NCBI RefSeq assembly: GCF_001427125.1 | Contig: NZ_LMGK01000012.1 | Coordinates: 568,017 to 632,016 of the forward strand | DNA: 64,000 bases | Source of the DNA: Pseudomonas sp. Root562 | GTDB lineage: Bacteria > Pseudomonadota > Gammaproteobacteria > Pseudomonadales > Pseudomonadaceae | Direction: 5' to 3' | Part shown: piece by piece, positions 56,437 through 64,000 of the stretch | How the letters are laid out: each line of letters begins with the position of its first letter | Position numbering within the stretch: position 1 is the first letter of the stretch | Position numbers and translations under genes: made by a program | The notes under the pieces: model-generated | Seen by the model: the letters and a program-made list of their open reading frames with translations, nothing else | Told to the model about the DNA's origin: nothing | Databases searched by the model: none

Positions 56437-57030
56437 TTATCCGATGTTGGACAGTTTCAGCAGGTGACGCAGGTCGTTCAGCAGATCCTTGCCCTTGACC
56501 GACGGGTCGTAGCGCAGCACCAGGTTGCCGTGGGGGTCGATGATCCACAGCTGTGGTTCGGCCTTGTCCCCCGTGGTTTTGCTGAAGGTAGCGAGGTCCA
56601 GCGGATAGCGTTGCAGCTGCGGGTATTCGCGGGTCAGCTTGGCCTCGTATTCGCTGCTCAACGGCTGTGCAGCGGCGATGGCATGGCTGGCGCGCCCGGC
56701 ATCGCGGCCCAGGCCGATCTGAATCTGCCGCGCCAGATACACCAGTTGCTGACAGTCGACAGCGCAATCCTTCGGCGCGGTCACCAGCAACTGCCAGCGC
56801 TCTTCCTCAGCCTTTACGCCGAGGTCGGCGCGGGTCTGGCCATTGCCGATCAGTTCGCCGTGATAACTGCGGCCCTCCGGCACCCAAAACTGCAGTTTGT
56901 ACATGCCGGTGGCGAGGATCATCGGCCCGATCACACCGAGCAGGATCAGCAGCAACTGCAAACGTCCCTTGCGCCGGTTCAACGCCGGTTTTGCCTCAGA
57001 CATGCTGGGTGGATTCATGGCCGCTCCCAT
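56437..57030 (-). CDS. Membrane-anchored protein of the cox cluster, unknown function
   Basis: A 197-residue protein with one N-terminal helix (LLLILLGVIGPMILATGMYKLQF) and a soluble periplasmic domain ending LLNDLRHLLKLSNIG. Its fold looks thioredoxin-like/SCO-like (ELIGNGQTRADLG; WQLLVTAPKDCAVDCQQLVYLARQ; PQLWIIDPHGNLVLRYDPSVKGKDLLNDLRHLL), and the CAVDC could be a metal-binding CxxxC. The start has AAGGAG upstream and lies 35 bp inside the SURF1 gene. By place it is an oxidase assembly factor; this is inference. Confidence 0.85.
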   Translation of the reverse strand: MGAAMNPPSMSEAKPALNRRKGRLQLLLILLGVIGPMILATGMYKLQFWVPEGRSYHGELIGNGQTRADLGVKAEEERWQLLVTAPKDCAVDCQQLVYLARQIQIGLGRDAGRASHAIAAAQPLSSEYEAKLTREYPQLQRYPLDLATFSKTTGDKAEPQLWIIDPHGNLVLRYDPSVKGKDLLNDLRHLLKLSNIG

Positions 57031-57736
57031 GGTGTTTCTCCTTTGCGTTGTGCCAGCCGAGATAGAGATAAAGGCCGAACAGGGCGATCGACAGGGCGAA
57101 CCACTGCACGGCATAAGCGATGTGTTTTTCCGGCCCCATGGCAACGACCGGCCAATCAGCCTGGTAAGTCGCCGGTCCGGTTTCTGCACGTAATTCATAG
57201 GCGAAGCCGTCGCGGTCGAGACCTGCCCAGAGCTTGGTCGGGTCAACTGCGGTGACCAATTGCGGCCAGGTCGTGGAATCGGGATCGGCGTGCAACTGGA
57301 AGGTTGCGCCCGGCGGCACGTAGACCCAGGCATCCAGGCTCAATGCCTGAACCGGTGTGGTGAATTGCGGTGGAGTGCGCCGGTCCGGCCACGGCAGCCA
57401 GCCTCGATTGACCAGCAGCCAGAGGCCGGTCGCCTGATCCTGAAACGGTTGCAGCAGCTCGACGCCGACCTTGCCGTCACGCTGGCGGTTATCCAGCAAC
57501 AGGCTGTGGCTGGCATCGAACTGACCGTGCAGGCGAACCCGGCGGAAGGCTGGATCAACGCTGTGTTGCAGTTCGGTGCTGAGCATCGGTTCGGCGGCCC
57601 GGCGCTCGCTATAGGTTTGCAACAGCGCGCTTTTCTCCGCGCCCCGGCCCAATTGCCAGAACCCGAGCGACACCAGCAGCGGCAGCAGCAGGGCGACCAC
57701 CAATGTCGGCACGATGCCCGGCCGGAAGCGCTTCAT
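56996..57736 (-). CDS. SURF1-family cytochrome oxidase assembly protein
   Basis: A 246-residue membrane protein with the SURF1 topology: one helix at each end (VPTLVVALLLPLLVSLGFWQLGR and AVQWFALSIALFGLYLYLG). The conserved segments LLDNRQRDGKVGVELLQPF, LLVNRGWLP and MGPEKHIAYAVQWFALS are clear. SURF1 proteins aid heme A insertion. The last 35 bp overlap the next gene. It is transcribed after coxC, with a small gene on the other strand between them. Confidence 0.92.
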   Translation of the reverse strand: MKRFRPGIVPTLVVALLLPLLVSLGFWQLGRGAEKSALLQTYSERRAAEPMLSTELQHSVDPAFRRVRLHGQFDASHSLLLDNRQRDGKVGVELLQPFQDQATGLWLLVNRGWLPWPDRRTPPQFTTPVQALSLDAWVYVPPGATFQLHADPDSTTWPQLVTAVDPTKLWAGLDRDGFAYELRAETGPATYQADWPVVAMGPEKHIAYAVQWFALSIALFGLYLYLGWHNAKEKHHGSGHESTQHV

Positions 57737-57806
57737 GGCGTCGCCAGAAAGTCAGTCGGTGCGATAGCTATACTCAAGTGCATCGCTAGTCCCCCGGAGT
57801 CTCACC

Positions 57807-58010
57807 ATGCTCAAAGCAGCCATCGTCCTGATGCTGATTGCCACGGTTGTCAGCCTGTTCAGCGGCCTGTTTTTTCTGGTCAAGGACGACAGCAGTTCGA
57901 ATCGCCTCGTCATTGCCTTGAGTGTTCGTGTCACGCTGGCCGCCATCACCGTCGGCTTGATCGCCTGGGGTTTTTTCAGCGGCCAGTTGGTTTCCCACGC
58001 CCCCTGGTAG
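57807..58010 (+). CDS. Twin transmembrane protein (DUF2909-like)
   Basis: A 67-residue protein with two hydrophobic helices separated by a charged loop (LFFLVKDDSSSNRLVIALSVRVTL). It resembles the small DUF2909 membrane proteins found beside cytochrome oxidase genes. It lies on the strand opposite to the rest of the cluster, ending 3 bp from the coxC stop. Function unknown. Confidence 0.83.
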   Translation: MLKAAIVLMLIATVVSLFSGLFFLVKDDSSSNRLVIALSVRVTLAAITVGLIAWGFFSGQLVSHAPW

Positions 58011-58013
58011 GGG

Positions 58014-58901
58014 TTAGAGCACGTAAACGAATACGAACAAGCCGATCCACACCACGTCCACGAAGTGCCAGTACCAACTCGCCGCCTCGAAGCCGAACTG
58101 ATGCTCGTTGTCGAAGTGCCCACGCATCACTCGTATCAGCATCACCAACAGGATGATGGTGCCCATGGTCACGTGGGCGCCGTGGAACCCGGTGAGCATG
58201 AAGAACGTCGCGCCGTAGATGCCCGAACCCAAAGTCAGGCCCAGTTCGTTGTAGGCATGGATATATTCTTCAGCCTGGAAGCCGAGGAACGCACAGCCCA
58301 GCAATACGGTGATCGCCAGCCACAGTTTGAGCGCACCGCGATGGCCCTTTTTCAAGGCGTGGTGGGCGATGGTCACGGTGACACTGGAACTCACCAACAG
58401 CACGGTGTTGAGCAGTGGCAGCCCCCAGGGACTGATGACGTCCTTTGGCGGCGGAAACAGTTTGGAGTCCGGGTTGTTCAGCAGTGGCCAGACGAACTCG
58501 AAGTTCGGCCAGAGCATGTGAGCCAGGCCTTTGGCGCCTTCTCCGCCGAGTGCCGGACCGGAGACCTGCCGGACATAGAACAGCGCACCGAAGAAGGCGA
58601 TAAAGAACATCACCTCGGAGAAGATGAACCAGCTCATGCCCCAGCGGAACGAGCGGTCCATCTGCGCGCTGTACAAGCCGTCGCGACTTTCCTTGATCAC
58701 CGTGCCGAACCAGCCGAACAACATGTAAGCGAGCAGCAAGCCACCGACGAAAAAGATCAGCGGGCCATGGGATTCTGGCCGTGCCGCCTTCAGGTCATTG
58801 AACCAGGTGGCCAGGCCGAACACCGTGACGAACATCCCGACCGTGGCGATGATCGGCCATTTGCTCTGGGCCGGAACGTAATAATGCTCATGAGTTGCCA
58901 T
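58014..58901 (-). CDS. coxC: Cytochrome c oxidase subunit III
   Basis: A 295-residue subunit with seven hydrophobic segments. Signature SFRWGMSWFIFSEVMFFIAFFGALFYV, HHALKKGHRGALKLWL, GFHGAHVTMGTIIL and the final SWYWHFVDVVWIGLFVFVYVL are typical. The conserved E in FSEVMFF and the terminal WHFVDVVW are intact. It stabilises the subunit I/II core of the aa3 oxidase. Confidence 0.96.
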   Translation of the reverse strand: MATHEHYYVPAQSKWPIIATVGMFVTVFGLATWFNDLKAARPESHGPLIFFVGGLLLAYMLFGWFGTVIKESRDGLYSAQMDRSFRWGMSWFIFSEVMFFIAFFGALFYVRQVSGPALGGEGAKGLAHMLWPNFEFVWPLLNNPDSKLFPPPKDVISPWGLPLLNTVLLVSSSVTVTIAHHALKKGHRGALKLWLAITVLLGCAFLGFQAEEYIHAYNELGLTLGSGIYGATFFMLTGFHGAHVTMGTIILLVMLIRVMRGHFDNEHQFGFEAASWYWHFVDVVWIGLFVFVYVL

Positions 58902-58926
58902 TTATTGTTCTCCTTATCGGGCACGC

Positions 58927-59478
58927 TCAACCGCCAGTGTTTACTGCGACCGGTGGATGTCGGGCGGTGATATCGAACAGCGTGTAGGACAGCGTCAGGT
59001 GCTTCACTTCCTTGGGCATGTCACGGTCAACGATGAAACGTACCGGCATCTCGATCCGTTGACCGGGCTGCAGCACTTGCTGGGTAAAGCAAAAACATTC
59101 GGTCTTGTGGAAATACGCCGCCGCCGCGCTTGGCGCGATGCTCGGCACGGCCTGGGCGCTCATTGGTTTGTCGGTGGGGTTGTGTGCAATGAAGATCATC
59201 TCGTTCACCGCCCCGGGGTTGGCCGTCAACTCATCCTGCTTGGGATAAAAATCCCAGGACATGTCGGCGGAGTTGGTCGACAGAAACTGCACGCGAACCT
59301 GCCGCGAGCTGTCCACCGTTTGCTCACCCTCATACTGCCCGCCCGTCTTCCCATTGATGCCAAACGCCTTGCACATCACGTCGTAGATCGGCACCAGGGC
59401 AAACCCGAATACAAACATCGCCACCACCACCAGCAACAGACGAGTGACCAGCTTCTTCATCGAAATCGAATCAGCCAT
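58927..59478 (-). CDS. ctaG: Cytochrome c oxidase assembly protein CtaG/COX11
   Basis: A 183-residue copper chaperone with one N-terminal helix (LLLVVVAMFVFGFALVPIYDVMC) and a soluble domain that contains the essential copper motif FCFTQQ (CFxxQ) and Cys in the PIYDVMCKAFGING region. It delivers copper to CuB in subunit I. AAGCTG... the start MADSISMKK is directly next to a REPIN, and the gap to coxA is 165 bp. Confidence 0.94.
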   Translation of the reverse strand: MADSISMKKLVTRLLLVVVAMFVFGFALVPIYDVMCKAFGINGKTGGQYEGEQTVDSSRQVRVQFLSTNSADMSWDFYPKQDELTANPGAVNEMIFIAHNPTDKPMSAQAVPSIAPSAAAAYFHKTECFCFTQQVLQPGQRIEMPVRFIVDRDMPKEVKHLTLSYTLFDITARHPPVAVNTGG

Positions 59479-59520
59479 GATCTATGCCCTCTACCGAAAA
59501 CCCTGTGGGAGCGAGAACTT

Positions 59521-59613
59521 GTGGCGAGGGAGCTTGCTCCCGCTGGGTCGCGAAGCGGCCCCAAAAACATCGCGTCTGCTTCGCAGCCGAGCGGGAGCAA
59601 GCTCCCTCGCCAC
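59521..59613. repeat. REPIN of the GTGGCGAGGGAGCTTGCTCCC family
   Basis: GTGGCGAGGGAGCTTGCTCC and its inverse GGAGCAAGCTCCCTCGCCAC stand about 50 bp apart in the coxA-ctaG gap. The arms are the same family as those inside the MITE at 20473-20555. Confidence 0.9.
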
Positions 59614-59643
59614 ACTGTCTCTCTCCCGCAAGGGCCAAAGTGT

Positions 59644-61230
59644 TCATTTCACTTCCGGCGGCGTAGTAAAGGTGTGATACGGCGCCGGCGACGGGATGCT
59701 CCATTCCAGGCCTTCAGCCCCATCCCACGGTTTGGCCGGTGCCGGCGGGCCGCCGCGAATGGTCTTGATCACGATGAACAGGAAGAAGATCTGCGTGGCG
59801 CCGAACATGAATGCGCCGATCGACGACACCATGTTGAAGTCGGCGAATTGCAGGTTGTAGTCGGGAATCCGCCGCGGCATGCCGGCCAGGCCCACGAAGT
59901 GCATCGGGAAGAAGGCCATGTTCATGCCGATGAACGACAGCCAGAAGTGCAGCTTGCCGAGGGTTTCGTCGTACATGTGGCCGGTCCACTTCGGCATCCA
60001 GTAGTAGGCCGACGCGAAGATCCCGAAAATCGCACCCGGCACCAATACATAGTGGAAGTGCGCGACCACGAAGTAAGTGTCCTGGTACTGGAAGTCCGCC
60101 GGGGCGATGGCCAGCATCAGCCCGGAGAAACCGCCAATGGAGAACAGGATCACGAATGCCACCGCAAACAGCATCGGTGTCTCGAACGTCAGCGAGCCTT
60201 GCCACATGGTGCTGGCCCAGTTGAACACCTTCACGCCCGTCGGTACCGCGATCAGCAGCGTGGCGTACATGAAGAACAGCTCGCCCACCAATGGAATGCC
60301 GACCACGAACATGTGGTGCGCCCAGACGATGAACGACAGGAACGCAATACTGGCCGTGGCGTAGACCATCGAGGTGTAGCCGAACAGCGGCTTGCGCGAG
60401 AAGGTCGGGATGATCGAGCTGACGGCACCGAAGGCTGGCAGGATCATGATGTACACCTCGGGGTGACCGAAGAACCAGAACACGTGCTGGAACAGCACCG
60501 GGTCGCCGCCGCCGGCAGCACTGAAGAAGCTGGTGCCGAAGTGGATGTCCATCAGCATCATCGTCACGCAACCGGCCAGTACCGGCATCACCGCGATCAG
60601 CAGGAACGCGGTGATCAGCCAGGTCCAGACGAACAGCGGCATTTTCATCAGCGTCATGCCGGGGGCGCGCAGGTTGAGGATGGTGGCGATCACGTTGATC
60701 GCACCCATGATCGAACTGATCCCCATCAAGTGGATGGCAAAGATGAAAAACGTCACGCTTTCCGGGGCGTAGGTCGTCGACAGCGGGGCGTAGAACGTCC
60801 AGCCGAAGTTCGGCCCGCCACCCGGGGTGAACAGAGTCGAGACCAACAGGATGAACGCTGCCGGCAACAGCCAGAAGCTGAAGTTGTTCATCCGTGGCAG
60901 GGCCATGTCGGGCGCACCGACCATCAGCGGAATCATCCAGTTGGCGAGGCCGACGAACGCCGGCATCACCGCACCGAAGACCATCACCAGGCCGTGCATG
61001 GTGGTCATCTGGTTGAAAAATTCCGGCTGGACGATTTGCAGGCCTGGCTGGAACAGCTCGGCGCGAATCACCATCGCGAACGAGCCGCCGAGCAGGAACA
61101 TGGAAAACGCGAACCACAGGTACAGCGTGCCGATGTCTTTGTGGTTGGTGGTCAGCACCCAACGCATCAGGCCTTTGGCGGGGCCGTGGGCGTGGTCGGC
61201 ATGACCGTGGTCATCGATTACGGCGCTCAT
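59644..61230 (-). CDS. coxA: Cytochrome c oxidase subunit I
   Basis: A 528-residue catalytic subunit with twelve hydrophobic segments. Heme-copper ligands are visible: HGLVMVFGAVMPAF (low-spin heme His), FWFFGHPEVYIMILP (CuB His-Tyr crosslink motif HPEVY), WAHHMFVVG (His pair) and VAHFHYVLVPG (heme a3 and heme a His). It reduces O2 to water and pumps protons. It follows coxB across 82 bp. Confidence 0.98.
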   Translation of the reverse strand: MSAVIDDHGHADHAHGPAKGLMRWVLTTNHKDIGTLYLWFAFSMFLLGGSFAMVIRAELFQPGLQIVQPEFFNQMTTMHGLVMVFGAVMPAFVGLANWMIPLMVGAPDMALPRMNNFSFWLLPAAFILLVSTLFTPGGGPNFGWTFYAPLSTTYAPESVTFFIFAIHLMGISSIMGAINVIATILNLRAPGMTLMKMPLFVWTWLITAFLLIAVMPVLAGCVTMMLMDIHFGTSFFSAAGGGDPVLFQHVFWFFGHPEVYIMILPAFGAVSSIIPTFSRKPLFGYTSMVYATASIAFLSFIVWAHHMFVVGIPLVGELFFMYATLLIAVPTGVKVFNWASTMWQGSLTFETPMLFAVAFVILFSIGGFSGLMLAIAPADFQYQDTYFVVAHFHYVLVPGAIFGIFASAYYWMPKWTGHMYDETLGKLHFWLSFIGMNMAFFPMHFVGLAGMPRRIPDYNLQFADFNMVSSIGAFMFGATQIFFLFIVIKTIRGGPPAPAKPWDGAEGLEWSIPSPAPYHTFTTPPEVK

Positions 61231-61312
61231 GGCCTGTCTCCTTTAACCGGATGGGCTGGGCAGGCCGGGGCGCATTGCCCCGACCGGTTCCTGAGGTGAG
61301 CAATGGACCGGG

Positions 61313-62440
61313 TCATTTGCTTTCCGCCTGTTTCAGCTCAAGCACTTCTTTCGGCGTGACCATGTCGCCCTTGTTGTTGCCCCAGGCGTTACGTTCGTAG
61401 GTCACGACCGCCGCGATATCGACTTCCGACAGTTGCTTGCCGAAGGCCGCCATGGACGTGCCGGGCTTGCCGTGGAAGACAATGCTCAGGTGATCCTTGA
61501 TCGGGCCGGTGGCGATTTTCGAGCCTTTGAGGGCCGGGAACATCGGCGGCAACCCCTGACCCTCAGCCTGGTGACAGGCCACGCAAGTGGTGTGATAGAC
61601 CTTGTCGCCACGCTCCTTGAGCTCGTCGAGGGTCCATTCCTTGCTGGTCAGTTCCTTGAGTTGCGCAGCTTCCGCCTTGCGCTCGCCCAGCCATTTCTCG
61701 TAATCGGCCTTTTCCTTGACCTCGACCACGATCGGCATGAACCCGTGATCCTTGCCGCACAGCTCGGCGCATTGGCCACGGTAGATGCCGGGTTTTTCGA
61801 TGCGCGTCCAGGCTTCGTTGACGAACCCCGGGATCGCATCGCGCTTGACCGCAAAGGCCGGCACCCACCATGAGTGGATCACGTCGGCGGACGTCACGAG
61901 GAAGCGCACCTTGGCGCCGATCGGCAGCACCAATGGCTTGTCGACCTCAAGCAAATAGTGCTCGCTCTTGGCTTCCTTGTTGTGGATCTGGTCGGCGGGG
62001 GTGGCCAGGTTGCTGAAGAACTCGACGTCCTGGCCCAGGTATTTGTAATGCCATTTCCATTGATAGCCGGTGACCTGGATATCGATATCCGGCTCACTGG
62101 CGTCGTACATCTTGATCAGGGTCGCCGTCGCGGGAACCGCCATGGCCACAAGGATGATGAAGGGCACGATGGTCCACAGAATTTCGACGGTGGTGCTTTC
62201 ATGAAACTTGGCCGCCACCTGCCCTGTCGAGCGGCGGTGCAGGATCATCGACCAGAACATCGCACCAAAGACGATGATGCCGATCACCACACAGATCCAG
62301 AAAATGGTCATGTGCAGGTCAAACACAGCGTGACTGATTTCAGTCGCTCCAGGCGCCATATTCACAGTCCAGGCCGCTTGCGCCTGACTGAAAATCGACC
62401 ACAACAGGAGGCCCATCCAGACATGTGGATGTCGCATCAT
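61313..62440 (-). CDS. coxB: Cytochrome c oxidase subunit II with fused cytochrome c domain
   Basis: A 375-residue subunit: signal sequence, two membrane helices (WICVVIGIIVFGAMFWSMIL; LWTIVPFIILVAMAVPATATL), a CuA domain with the ligand motif GQCAELCGKDHGFMP, and a C-terminal c-type cytochrome (CVACHQAEGQGLPPMFPALKG, Met in TSMAAF). The extra heme makes this a caa3-type subunit II, able to accept electrons directly. It is the first gene of the cluster; the promoter should lie within 371 bp upstream. Confidence 0.96.
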   Translation of the reverse strand: MMRHPHVWMGLLLWSIFSQAQAAWTVNMAPGATEISHAVFDLHMTIFWICVVIGIIVFGAMFWSMILHRRSTGQVAAKFHESTTVEILWTIVPFIILVAMAVPATATLIKMYDASEPDIDIQVTGYQWKWHYKYLGQDVEFFSNLATPADQIHNKEAKSEHYLLEVDKPLVLPIGAKVRFLVTSADVIHSWWVPAFAVKRDAIPGFVNEAWTRIEKPGIYRGQCAELCGKDHGFMPIVVEVKEKADYEKWLGERKAEAAQLKELTSKEWTLDELKERGDKVYHTTCVACHQAEGQGLPPMFPALKGSKIATGPIKDHLSIVFHGKPGTSMAAFGKQLSEVDIAAVVTYERNAWGNNKGDMVTPKEVLELKQAESK

Positions 62441-62811
62441 TGCGGGTTCCCCTTATCGTTCTTGTTATCCCGCCGGCTTTCACCTGCGGCAAGGGAGCGG
62501 CTGCATCAGACTACGAACTTGAATTGCCGAGCCTTGCTGCGTGTGCAGTCGGGCGTCATCAGCTAACTCCATTCCAACCCGAGTATAGACAGCGACTCTC
62601 ACCTCGCAATGCCAAGGCGTAAATCATCTGAAACAGCATTAACTTGCGTTGCGGGGCACGAATGGAGAAGGATGCAGACGAGTGGTGGCGAACCGATATA
62701 ACGCGGGCGTCTCAAGGATGAAATAATTATGACAAATGCGTCTTAGCATTTTTCGTAAGCCAGCTAAGTTATGTCTTCCCTATTTCATTGCCTTTGTTTC
62801 CTGGAGTTTTC
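62441..62811. other. 371-bp divergent intergenic region
   Basis: No gene is visible between coxB and the next plus-strand gene. AAATGC-N6-GCATTT (62734-62751) is an inverted repeat 60 bp before the plus-strand gene and might be an operator. The left half must hold the coxB promoter; no clear -35/-10 pair stands out. Confidence 0.45.
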
Positions 62812-63462
62812 ATGAACACCGCCGCATTGCGCGAGCAGATCCAAAAAGCCCAACAACACGAAGCCGAGACCGGCCTGCTGACGCGTCAGCTGGAAAGCAA
62901 ACTGCCTCATCTACACCCGGCGATCCAGTTGCCGGAGACCGATACCAACGGCGTACTCACGCGTTTTGTCGCCGCTTATATCGAAGAAGTGCCCGATCTG
63001 CTGGATGCAGCCAATGAAGTCGCAAGGGAAGCGGGCATCGAGTCACAGATCAAACCGGTATTGAAAATCGCCGAGCAGTACTTCATCCAGCCACCGGCAA
63101 TCATGGCCGGGCACGTCGGGCTCGACAGCCTGCTGGACGAAGCCTATTTGGCCCACCGGTTTGTCGAAGAGGTCAACGACCTGTATATCAAGCACTTTGG
63201 CCAGCCACTGATCCCATTGGACATGACGGTCGCCAACCTGATTGCCCACCAGTTGATCGGTGAGGAATTTGCCAACCAACTGGATGAGGCAGTCCACCAC
63301 GCCGTAGACGAAATGCTCAACGATGACAGCTTTGCGCTGGAGTCGGTGGAAGCCTACCGCGAGAAGCTCAATAGCCCGGATACCGGTGCTGCGTGGAAGC
63401 GCTGGCCGTGCATGTCGCGCCGTTTGGGGGTAGGCCTGGAGCTGGATCAGACGGTGGCCTGA
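62812..63462 (+). CDS. Conserved helical protein of unknown function
   Basis: A 216-residue protein without signal peptide or membrane segments; mostly helical and acidic. I do not recognise a family. It has a GGAG site 7 nt before the ATG. Segments such as RFVAAYIEEVPDLLDAANEVAREAG and AYLAHRFVEEVNDLYIKHFGQPLIPLDMTVANLIAHQLIGEEFANQLDEAVHHAV, with clustered His and Glu, resemble helical bundles that could bind metal. The last residues (PCMSRRLGVGLELDQTVA) precede an IS110-like end by 21 bp. Its role beside the oxidase cluster is unknown. Confidence 0.8.
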   Translation: MNTAALREQIQKAQQHEAETGLLTRQLESKLPHLHPAIQLPETDTNGVLTRFVAAYIEEVPDLLDAANEVAREAGIESQIKPVLKIAEQYFIQPPAIMAGHVGLDSLLDEAYLAHRFVEEVNDLYIKHFGQPLIPLDMTVANLIAHQLIGEEFANQLDEAVHHAVDEMLNDDSFALESVEAYREKLNSPDTGAAWKRWPCMSRRLGVGLELDQTVA

Positions 63463-63482
63463 TCTACCGGTAAACACAATCC

Positions 63483-63686
63483 CCTGTAGATACTCTGTTC
63501 ACGGTCAAGCTTTCGCGAGATGTTTTTCGCTAAAAAGCTTGGCCGTATTAAATTCTTCTCCGGAACGCATGCACGCCCACAACGACCTGTAGATACTCTG
63601 TTCACGGTCAAGCTTTCGCGAGATGTTTTTCGCTAAAAAGCTTGGCCGTATTAAATTCTTCTCCGGAACGCATGCACGCCCACAAC
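63483..63686. repeat. Perfect 101-bp tandem duplication at IS110 end
   Basis: The 101 bp at 63483-63583 are repeated without mismatch at 63586-63686, with 2 bp between. The unit runs from CCTGTAGATACTCTG to CACGCCCACAAC and covers the last 79 bp of the transposase gene plus 22 bp beyond the stop. Confidence 0.93.
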
Positions 63687-64000
63687 CCAGTCAGATATTT
63701 GCGCATCACCGCACCGATTGCCTGCATTTTTTTCTTGCCGCGAGCAACGAGAGCTTCGTAAAAAGCCTTCACATTCTCATCGCAGCGGATTGCCGTCATT
63801 GCCGGCATGAACATCGCTGCACGCAAATAAGCATTGCCGCATTTGGACATTCGCCCTGGCCGATTCACGCTGGTGCCGGATTGGGTCAACCTGACGTCCA
63901 GGCCTGCGTAACGGCTTACCTGTGCCGATTTAAGCGTCACAGGCAGGGTCGTCAGCTCCGCCAGTGCAGCGATAGCCGAGGCTTCTCCTACGCCGGGTGC
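63608..64000 (-). CDS. IS110-family transposase, C-terminal part (cut by window end)
   Basis: The reading frame is open from 64000 down to a stop at 63608, giving 130 residues. PGVGEASAIAALAELT (HhH-like PGxG) and the C-terminal transposase_20 domain AGLDVRLTQSGTSVNRPGRMSKCGNAYLRAAMFMPAMTA are typical of the IS110/IS116/IS902 family. The catalytic DEDD N-terminal domain lies beyond the window. IS110 enzymes use a bridge RNA from the element's flank to choose target and donor sites. The end of the gene is duplicated just downstream. Confidence 0.9.
   Translation of the reverse strand, partial: APGVGEASAIAALAELTTLPVTLKSAQVSRYAGLDVRLTQSGTSVNRPGRMSKCGNAYLRAAMFMPAMTAIRCDENVKAFYEALVARGKKKMQAIGAVMRKYLTGLWACMRSGEEFNTAKLFSEKHLAKA

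Noticed and set aside
59471..59704. Small open frame between coxA and ctaG that overlaps the ctaG start
   Set aside because: Most of it is translated REPIN sequence; no family match and no reason to expect a protein.
58957..61299. 780-residue open frame antisense to coxA and ctaG
   Set aside because: The composition (Arg/His/Gln-rich) is that of a shadow frame over coxA, which has full family motifs on the opposite strand.

Overview
The window is a stretch of a Pseudomonas chromosome, most likely of the P. fluorescens group. This rests on the gene content and order (pstSCAB-phoU followed by a CheY-like regulator, phoBR, ubiCA, rubredoxin and its reductase, hupB, purEK, aspA and an aa3-type cytochrome oxidase cluster), the high GC, and the many REP/REPIN palindromes of the form TGTAGGAGC...GCTCCTACA. 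In P. aeruginosa the same housekeeping blocks lie on both sides of oriC, so the window is probably origin-proximal; that is an inference from remembered gene order.

Layout. 1-7.5 kb: two paralogous autotransporters in tandem (minus), then a hipA-hipB toxin-antitoxin-like pair (plus) behind a striking array of TGCA-N6-TGCA operators. 7.5-11 kb: two GNAT acetyltransferases and a PaiB-like flavoprotein regulator, divergent from a MocR/PdxR-type GntR-aminotransferase regulator whose linker is encoded by a 12-bp-period array of DnaA-box-like sequences. 11-20.3 kb: two giant paralogous proteins (about 1,525 and 1,542 aa) resembling dermonecrotic-toxin-domain proteins. 20.4-20.6 kb: a 146-bp MITE-like element with an 11-bp target duplication and a REPIN inside. 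20.6-24 kb: polyamine uptake and acetylpolyamine deacetylation with an AraC regulator. 24-29.6 kb: asparaginase, an AGCS symporter and aspartase (asparagine to aspartate to fumarate) with a LysR regulator. 29.6-30.6 kb: an AT-rich island with a secreted metzincin-like protein.

30.6-36.4 kb: purEK behind an apparent attenuator leader, small membrane and exported proteins, a sugar-phosphate mutarotase, a thioesterase and an MFS transporter. 36.5-49.6 kb: the phosphate regulon: pstS and pstC with PHO boxes, pstA, pstB, phoU, a response regulator, an M23 peptidase, a CorC-like protein, and phoBR. 49.7-53.7 kb: a PF03640 protein, ubiCA, rubredoxin and rubredoxin reductase, and HU. 53.8-62.4 kb: the aa3 cytochrome c oxidase cluster with its heme A and copper assembly factors. 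62.8-63.5 kb: a protein of unknown function. 63.48 kb to the window end: a truncated IS110-family element whose end is duplicated.

Most of the window is ordinary core genome. The parts most worth a second look are the operator array at hipAB, the DnaA-box array inside the mocR-like gene, the giant toxin-like pair, the MITE with its nested REPIN, the metzincin island, and the duplicated IS110 end.
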